Shown: positions 59,901 to 64,000 of the stretch, piece by piece
Layout: each line of letters begins with the position of its first letter
How positions within the stretch are numbered: position 1 is the first letter of the stretch
Assembly: GCA_029552545.1 (NCBI GenBank)
Contig: JAKPDO010000047.1
Span: forward strand, 1-64,000
From: Planctomycetota bacterium
Lineage (GTDB): Bacteria > Planctomycetota > Phycisphaerae > Sedimentisphaerales > Anaerohalosphaeraceae
Length of the DNA stretch: 64,000 nucleotides
Direction: 5' to 3'
Notes under the pieces: model-generated
What the model saw: only the letters and a program-made list of their open reading frames with translations
The model's database searches: none
Told to the model about the DNA's origin: nothing
Position numbers and translations under genes: made by a program

Positions 59901-61490
59901 GTCAATCGGCGGGTTGGTCACCTGAGCAAACAGCTGCTTGAAATAATCAAACAGCAGACAGGGACGGTCGCTGAGCACGGCCAGCGGGGTATCGTTGCCC
60001 ATCGAGCCGACCGGCTCTTGTGCATGCAGGGCCATCGGCGCCAGAATCATCCGCAGCTCCTCACGCGTATAGCCGAAGAGACGCAGCCGCCGGAAAAGCG
60101 TATCCAAGTCCGGTTTTTCGAGGTCCGGCACAGAAAAGAGCCCCCTCAGCTCGATGCGGTTCTCTTCCAGCCATCGGCGGTAGGGTTTCTGACGGGCAAT
60201 CCGCCCTTTGATTTCATTATCGGTGATAATCCGTCCTTCCTCGGTATCAATTAAAAACATCTTGCCGGGCTGAAGACGGCCTTTCTGGCTGACTCGTTCC
60301 GGCGGAAACTGAACGACTCCGGTTTCGCTGGCCATCACCACCAGTCCGTCCGTAGTAACCGTGTACCGGCAGGGCCTCAGACCGTTGCGGTCGAGGGTAC
60401 CGCCGACCAGCCGACCGTCCGTAAAAAGCATAGCTGCCGGCCCATCCCACGGCTCCAGAATCGCTGAATGATACTCGTAAAAGGCCCTTTTATCTGTGCT
60501 GATATGGTATTTAACGCCAAAGGCCTCCGGAACCATCATCATCATCGCATGCGGCAGCGAACGTCCGGCACGCACAAGAAGCTCAACCATATTGTCAAAA
60601 CAGGCTGAATCGCTGCCCTGCGGGTCGAGCACAGGAATTAAATCGCTCAAATCTTCTCCAAGAACAGGGCTGCGGAGGCGTTTTTCCCGCATTCGCATGT
60701 AGTTGCGGTTTCCGCTGAGCGTGTTGATTTCGCCATTATGAGCAATGCATCGGAAGGGCTGAGCCAGCCGCCAGTTCGGCAGTGTATTGGTGCTGTACCG
60801 TTGGTGAACAATTGCCAGGGCCGACGTCATTCGCTCATCGGATAAATCCGGGTAATACTCGAACAGCTGACGGGCCATGAACATGCCTTTGTAGCAAATC
60901 GTCCTGCAGGAGAGTGTCGGAATATAAAAATCGACTCCGTCATCGGCCAGCTTTTCGCGTACCAGCCGTTCCGCCCGCTTGCGAGCCTTGAAGGGGTCCC
61001 GTTCAAACGTTTCCGAATCCCGGCCGCCGCCGTCCACAAAAATCTGGCGAATGACCGGCTCCGCACTGAGTGCAATCGGCCCCAAACAATCCGGACGAAC
61101 CGGAACCTGCCGCCAGCCGAGAACCTTCAGGCCGTAAAAGGCCAGCGCCTTTTCGAGAATCTCCTCACAAACAGTTCGGACGGCCGGGTCTTTGGAGCCG
61201 AAAACCATCCCGACTGCGTACTGACCCGGATGAAAACCGCTGATTCCTATCTTTTTACATTCTGACTGGAAAAACTCATGGGGAATCTGAAGCAAAATTC
61301 CTGCACCGTCTCCCGTTAGGTCATCCGCACCAGCCGCACCGCGGTGATTCAGATTCAAAAGGATTTGCTTGCCCAATTCGACAATCGAATGGTCTTTTTT
61401 CCCCGATATATGAACAACAGCCCCAATGCCGCAGGCATCATGCTCACGGCGTACTTCGTATAACCCTTTGTCTTTCCAAAGATTGCGCAC
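56946..61490 (-). CDS. gltB: Glutamate synthase large (alpha) subunit
   Basis: A 1514-residue GOGAT. The N-terminal class II glutaminase Cys (HDACGIGAVVHI, Cys20) would be exposed after propeptide removal. Then come the central domain, the FMN domain with SVKLVSEVGVGTIAAGVAKGG-type residues (shown in part), the 3Fe-4S cysteines (CTLLRKCHEGACTYG) and the C-terminal right-handed beta-helix (GGRIIVETP, GATSGEVFINGMVGERF). With GltD it makes two glutamates from glutamine and 2-oxoglutarate. It has its own strong promoter. Confidence 0.97.
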   Translation of the reverse strand: MRNLWKDKGLYEVRREHDACGIGAVVHISGKKDHSIVELGKQILLNLNHRGAAGADDLTGDGAGILLQIPHEFFQSECKKIGISGFHPGQYAVGMVFGSKDPAVRTVCEEILEKALAFYGLKVLGWRQVPVRPDCLGPIALSAEPVIRQIFVDGGGRDSETFERDPFKARKRAERLVREKLADDGVDFYIPTLSCRTICYKGMFMARQLFEYYPDLSDERMTSALAIVHQRYSTNTLPNWRLAQPFRCIAHNGEINTLSGNRNYMRMREKRLRSPVLGEDLSDLIPVLDPQGSDSACFDNMVELLVRAGRSLPHAMMMMVPEAFGVKYHISTDKRAFYEYHSAILEPWDGPAAMLFTDGRLVGGTLDRNGLRPCRYTVTTDGLVVMASETGVVQFPPERVSQKGRLQPGKMFLIDTEEGRIITDNEIKGRIARQKPYRRWLEENRIELRGLFSVPDLEKPDLDTLFRRLRLFGYTREELRMILAPMALHAQEPVGSMGNDTPLAVLSDRPCLLFDYFKQLFAQVTNPPIDPLREGLVMSLMTYTGRRLNLLEETPQHCRQLKLPHPILTNEDMVRLRSAQRKDFKVVTVSTLFEMDRSRPGDSLKQALDALIDSAAQAILRDDASLIILSDRNPAGQKAPIPSLLAVSAVHHGLIERGLRGEAGLIVETGEAREVMHFCLLCGYGANAVNPYLVFETLTFLQQNGDLPADMEPEQIADNYIAAVKKGILKTMSKMGISTLRSYFNAQLFECLGLNRDVVDRYFTGTSSRIGGIGLEEIAQDILRRMEEACKSRPAGSLELDYGGQYHYRRDGEYHLWNPATVAKLQHAVMLNDWKVYEEFARLVNEQSRKLGTLRGLFEFREAQPVPLDEVEPAESIVRRFCTGAMSHGSISKEAHECIAAAMNGLGAMSNTGEGGEDPVRFGTPLNSAIKQVASARFGVTIQYLAHAKEIQIKMAQGAKPGEGGQLPGHKVTEEIARLRHSTPGVTLISPPPHHDIYSIEDLAQLIYDLKCSNPQAKISVKLVSEVGVGTIAAGVAKGGADEVLISGHDGGTGASPLSSIKHAGCPWEIGLAETQQVLVRNGLRDRIRVQTDGQMRTGRDVVIAALLGAEQFGFGTAALVTLGCTLLRKCHEGACTYGIATQDPELRKRFKGKPEFLQRYMLFVAEEVRQWMSRLGFRTMDEMIGRVDCLCTRKAVEHYKARGLDFSNIFLVPEGPAGAARRQVSSQPDRLKDHPDWRILEQIKPALEKGKTVQLRMPIQNVHRAVGTILSYFVVKQYPDGLADDTIQLTFEGSAGQSFGAFLAKGITLRLIGDSNDYLGKGLSGGRIIVETPAGSPFLPQENIIAGNTLLYGATSGEVFINGMVGERFCVRNSGAVAVVEGVGDHACEYMTGGIVVVLGKTGRNFAAGMSGGIAYVLDEMQMFDTLCNLDMVDLESVYKPEDEELLRQLIEKHESLTRSSHARRILNAWPDMVGKFVKVIPIDYRKALERIRAQERRHTESTPATEEVFQHG

Positions 61491-61548
61491 GTTTTCGGTG
61501 TCCTTTATGCAGAAACAAAATAAAATATACTTATTTCAGTGTTAGAAG

Positions 61549-61577
61549 ATTTTATCGTCAGTCTTATCAATTGTCAA
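61549..61577 (-). promoter_or_regulatory. Sigma-70-type promoter of gltB-gltD-nadE
   Basis: On the minus strand a perfect TTGACA (61577-61572), 17-bp spacer and TAAAAT (61554-61549). The start would be near 61542, about 50 bases before the gltB ATG. Confidence 0.75.
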
Positions 61578-61618
61578 TCTTTCTTCCCAATTATTCACTC
61601 CGCGTCCTTTTAAATTTT

Positions 61619-61653
61619 GGGCCATGCCGCTGGAACCCACAGCGACATGGCCC
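61619..61653 (-). terminator. Strong stem-loop between glnN and gltB
   Basis: GGGCCATG-C-CGCTG pairs with CAGCG-A-CATGGCCC (one internal mismatch) around a 7-base loop, 25 bp behind the glnN stop. On the minus strand it is followed by AAAATTTAAAAG, so the U-tract is weak; it may be an imperfect terminator or a processing/stability hairpin. Confidence 0.55.
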
Positions 61654-61678
61654 TCTGCTTGAACGGCTGACAATTCGC

Positions 61679-63775
61679 TTATCTCAAGAAGAGCATTTCG
61701 GCATAGGTCGGCAGAGGCCACATCTGCGCATCCACAAGCATCTCAAGTGCATCCGCGGCTTTTCGAACGGAACCCATCGCCGGCAGAATCTCTTCACGGG
61801 TTCGTCGGGCTTTTTCGTGGCTGGAAGAAACCCCAGATACCTCCTTCATCTTTTCTTCGAGCTTTCCAATAGCCCCGTTCAGTTCATCGATCAGTCCGCA
61901 GACCTTTTCAAGCTGTTTGACCAGAGAAGAAGACTTCACGCCGACGGACTCTACAGACGAGACAGAAGCCGCCAATTTTCCCGCATACATCTGACAGGCC
62001 GGCAGGATTTGCCTTTTCGCAATGTGCAGGGTCGTAGCCGCTTCGATATGGATCGTTCGAATATAGTTTTCCATCAAAATCTCTACCCGTGCTTCCAGCT
62101 CGACCCGGCTGAGAACGCGGTTGCGTTCGAAAACAGCTACGTTTTCCGGCTCAAGAATCGTCTCAATAGACTCCACCGTGGAGGCGATATTCGGCAGTCC
62201 GCGTCGGGCGGCTTCTTTGACCCAATCTGCAGAATAGTTATCCCCGTTAAACACAATCCGACGGTGTTCCGAGGCGATCTTCTGCAGCAGCTTCTGGGCT
62301 TCCGCTTTTACGTCTTTGCTTTTCTCCAGCACATCAGCAATTTCGCCGAGCACATCCGCAACAATTGTGTTCAATACGAAAGCCGGGCCGGCACAGGACT
62401 GACTGGAACCGACCATCCGAAACTCGAACTTATTGCCAGTAAAGGCAAACGGAGACGTGCGGTTTCGGTCGGTGCAATCTTTGGGCAAAGGAGGCAACAG
62501 CGACGTACCCAGCCGCAGTTCCCCGCCCTGCCGGGAAGTCGGAGCACCGCCGGCGGCCAATTGTTCAAAAATCTCCGTCAGCTGCTCGCCGAGAAAGATC
62601 GAAACAATCGCAGGCGGCGCTTCGTTGGCGCCGAGACGATGCTCATTGCCCGGATTGGCAACGCTGGCACGAAGCAGTTTGGCATACTTATCCACTGCAC
62701 GAACAACAGCGCACAAAAAGACCAAGAACACCATATTGTCGTGAGGAGTCTGGCCGGGATCGAGCAGATTGACACCCGTATCGGTCACCATCGACCAGTT
62801 ATTGTGTTTGCCGGACCCGTTCACGCCGACAAAGGGTTTTTCATGAAGCAGACAGACAAACCCATGCCGCTGAGCCACCTTCTGCAGCGTTTCCATTGTC
62901 AGCTGATTGTGGTCCGTCGCCACATTGACCGTTGCAAAAACAGGAGCCAATTCATATTGAGCCGGCGCGACTTCATTGTGCTGCGTCTTGGCCGATACAC
63001 CCAGTTTCCACAACTCGGTGTTGACCTCGTGCATAAAAGCGGCGATTCGGTCGTGCAGGGTGCCGAAATAGTGGTCTTCCATTTCCTGACCGCGCGGAGA
63101 CGGAGCCCCGAACAGTGTCCGTCCGGCCAAAACCAAATCCAGCCGTTTTTCAAAAAACCGGCGGTCAATGAGAAAATATTCCTGTTCCGGCCCCAGCGTA
63201 GCCGTCACACGGCTGACCGCGGTATTTCCCAATGCCTTCAGAAGGCGAACCGCCTGGCGGTTCAGGGCTTCCATCGAACGCAGCAGCGGCGTTTTCTTGT
63301 CGAGGGCCTGACCGTTATAGGAACAGAAGGCACAGGGAATATACAGCGTTCTGTTTTTAATAAAAACGGAAGAGGAGCAGTCCCACGCGGTATATCCGCG
63401 GGCTTCAAACGTAGCCCGCAGGCCGCCGGACGGAAAAGAAGAGGCATCCGGCTCTCCCTTGATCAGTTCCTTTCCGCTGAACTCCATAATCGTCCGGCCT
63501 TCCGGCGTCGGAGATATGAAGGAGTCGTGTTTTTCCGCCGTCAGACCGGTCATCGGCTGGAACCAATGGCAATAATGGGTGGCCCCTTTCTCCATCGCCC
63601 AGTCTTTCATCGCGTTGGCAATCACATCAGCCAAAACAAGCGTTAATTCGGCATTTCCCTTGCGGACCTCCTGAAAGCGTTTATAGACATCTTTAGGAAG
63701 ACGCTCCCGCATCAGGGCATCATTAAACACGTTGATTCCGAATATTTCCAGAAGCTGACAATTTGATGTTTCCAT
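61679..63775 (-). CDS. glnN: Glutamine synthetase type III
   Basis: A 698-residue GSIII, the long dodecameric form unlike GSI/GSII. It shows LPKDVYKRFQEVRKG, HYCHWFQPMTGLTAEKHDSF, TLGPEQEYFLID, the metal/ATP segments KTQHNEVAPAQYELAPVF and VGVNGSGKHNNWSM, and the C-terminal helical extension (VCGLIDELNGAIGKLEEKMKE shown in part). It lies between the P-II gene and gltB, making the full GS-GOGAT route with its regulator in one block. A GGAG Shine-Dalgarno precedes the ATG. Confidence 0.96.
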   Translation of the reverse strand: METSNCQLLEIFGINVFNDALMRERLPKDVYKRFQEVRKGNAELTLVLADVIANAMKDWAMEKGATHYCHWFQPMTGLTAEKHDSFISPTPEGRTIMEFSGKELIKGEPDASSFPSGGLRATFEARGYTAWDCSSSVFIKNRTLYIPCAFCSYNGQALDKKTPLLRSMEALNRQAVRLLKALGNTAVSRVTATLGPEQEYFLIDRRFFEKRLDLVLAGRTLFGAPSPRGQEMEDHYFGTLHDRIAAFMHEVNTELWKLGVSAKTQHNEVAPAQYELAPVFATVNVATDHNQLTMETLQKVAQRHGFVCLLHEKPFVGVNGSGKHNNWSMVTDTGVNLLDPGQTPHDNMVFLVFLCAVVRAVDKYAKLLRASVANPGNEHRLGANEAPPAIVSIFLGEQLTEIFEQLAAGGAPTSRQGGELRLGTSLLPPLPKDCTDRNRTSPFAFTGNKFEFRMVGSSQSCAGPAFVLNTIVADVLGEIADVLEKSKDVKAEAQKLLQKIASEHRRIVFNGDNYSADWVKEAARRGLPNIASTVESIETILEPENVAVFERNRVLSRVELEARVEILMENYIRTIHIEAATTLHIAKRQILPACQMYAGKLAASVSSVESVGVKSSSLVKQLEKVCGLIDELNGAIGKLEEKMKEVSGVSSSHEKARRTREEILPAMGSVRKAADALEMLVDAQMWPLPTYAEMLFLR

Positions 63776-63821
63776 GCACGTACTCCTGACTTTATTAAGG
63801 ACCTTTTTACTCTTTATCTCA

Positions 63822-63838
63822 GCAGGACCTCTTCCTGC
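63822..63838 (-). other. Short hairpin between glnB and glnN
   Basis: GCAGGA (63822-63827) and TCCTGC (63833-63838) around a 5-base loop in the 114-bp gap. No U-run follows, so it is not a typical terminator. Confidence 0.4.
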
Positions 63839-63889
63839 AAAGCATACTTCTTTTTGAATCGCAGGTCAAAAACCGTTTTTTCACATCGC

Positions 63890-64000
63890 TCAGCCGATCG
63901 CCTCCCGCCCGCGCTGGCCGGTGCGGATTCGAATACACTCCGCCAGGTCCAGAATGAAAATTTTTCCATCTCCAATTTGCCCTGTGCGGGCGCCTTCAAT
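63890..64000 (-). CDS. glnB: Nitrogen regulatory protein P-II, C-terminal part
   Basis: The last 36 residues of a P-II protein, cut by the window end. The P-II C-terminal signature [14 protein letters not shown] and the following [20 protein letters not shown] are clear. P-II senses 2-oxoglutarate and ATP/ADP and adjusts glutamine synthetase and ammonium transport. The upstream part, including the T-loop, is outside the window, so its uridylylation Tyr cannot be checked. Confidence 0.95.
   Translation of the reverse strand: MEGARTGQIGDGKIFILDLAECIRIRTGQRGREAIG

Noticed and set aside
61571..63646. Long plus-strand open frame antisense to glnN
   Set aside because: It is opposite a well-supported GSIII gene and has Arg/His/Phe-rich composition with no motif; a shadow of GC-biased codons.

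Overview
The window looks like a chromosomal segment of a Gram-negative planctomycete, most likely of the class Phycisphaerae (Sedimentisphaerales-like). This rests on a secreted multidomain glycoside hydrolase with an internal dockerin-like duplicated Ca-binding segment typical of that group, outer-membrane biogenesis genes (LptE, BamD-like), LL-diaminopimelate aminotransferase, a type III glutamine synthetase and a sigma-54-type promoter. The assignment is inference; no rRNA or marker phylogeny is available here. Most coding sequence is housekeeping and densely packed.

Left edge (1-9,656): a 5'-truncated hypothetical gene, a frameshifted hypothetical gene that runs into the repeats, a type I-C CRISPR array (12 perfect 32-bp repeats, 11 spacers), its leader, and a complete minus-strand cas operon in canonical order cas3-cas5-cas8c-cas7-cas4-cas1-cas2. 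cas4 carries a -1 frameshift in a T7 run. Then tRNA-Gly, ftsY, dnaA, htrA and hsp20 (with a sigma-54-like promoter and an operator-like palindrome), followed by a minus-strand envelope operon bamD-lptE-ftsH-secreted propeller-like protein.

20.4-25.0 kb: plus-strand ilvB-ilvN-ilvC-lipoprotein operon. A sigma-70-type promoter precedes a ~330-nt leader containing a branched RNA whose closing helix can be exchanged for an alternative helix around the start of a 40-codon upstream ORF. This riboswitch-like arrangement is among the most interesting items in the window.

25.4-45 kb: bioF; a long minus-strand operon tyrA-purSL-purQ-dapL-folK/dNK fusion-panC-panD-lgt; accA; the glycoside hydrolase; an FHA protein; rlmN-plsY-(acyltransferase/aminotransferase fusion); a sulfotransferase. 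Two related palindromic repeats occur, one with a second palindrome nested inside.

45.06-49.40 kb: a 4.35-kb integrative element inserted in the 3' end of tRNA-Arg(UCG), bounded by perfect 54-bp direct repeats. It encodes a tyrosine integrase, two small HTH proteins, a replication-initiator-like protein, a Cys-containing small protein and another HTH protein. The att core lies inside the integrase reading frame: in the integrated state the protein ends two codons after the core, but in the excised circle the frame would continue into a 51-residue tail found at the far end of the element.

49.4-64 kb: minus-strand nitrogen assimilation and carbamoyl-phosphate genes (glnB partial, glnN, gltB, gltD, nadE, carB, carA), with strong sigma-70-type promoters before gltB and carB.
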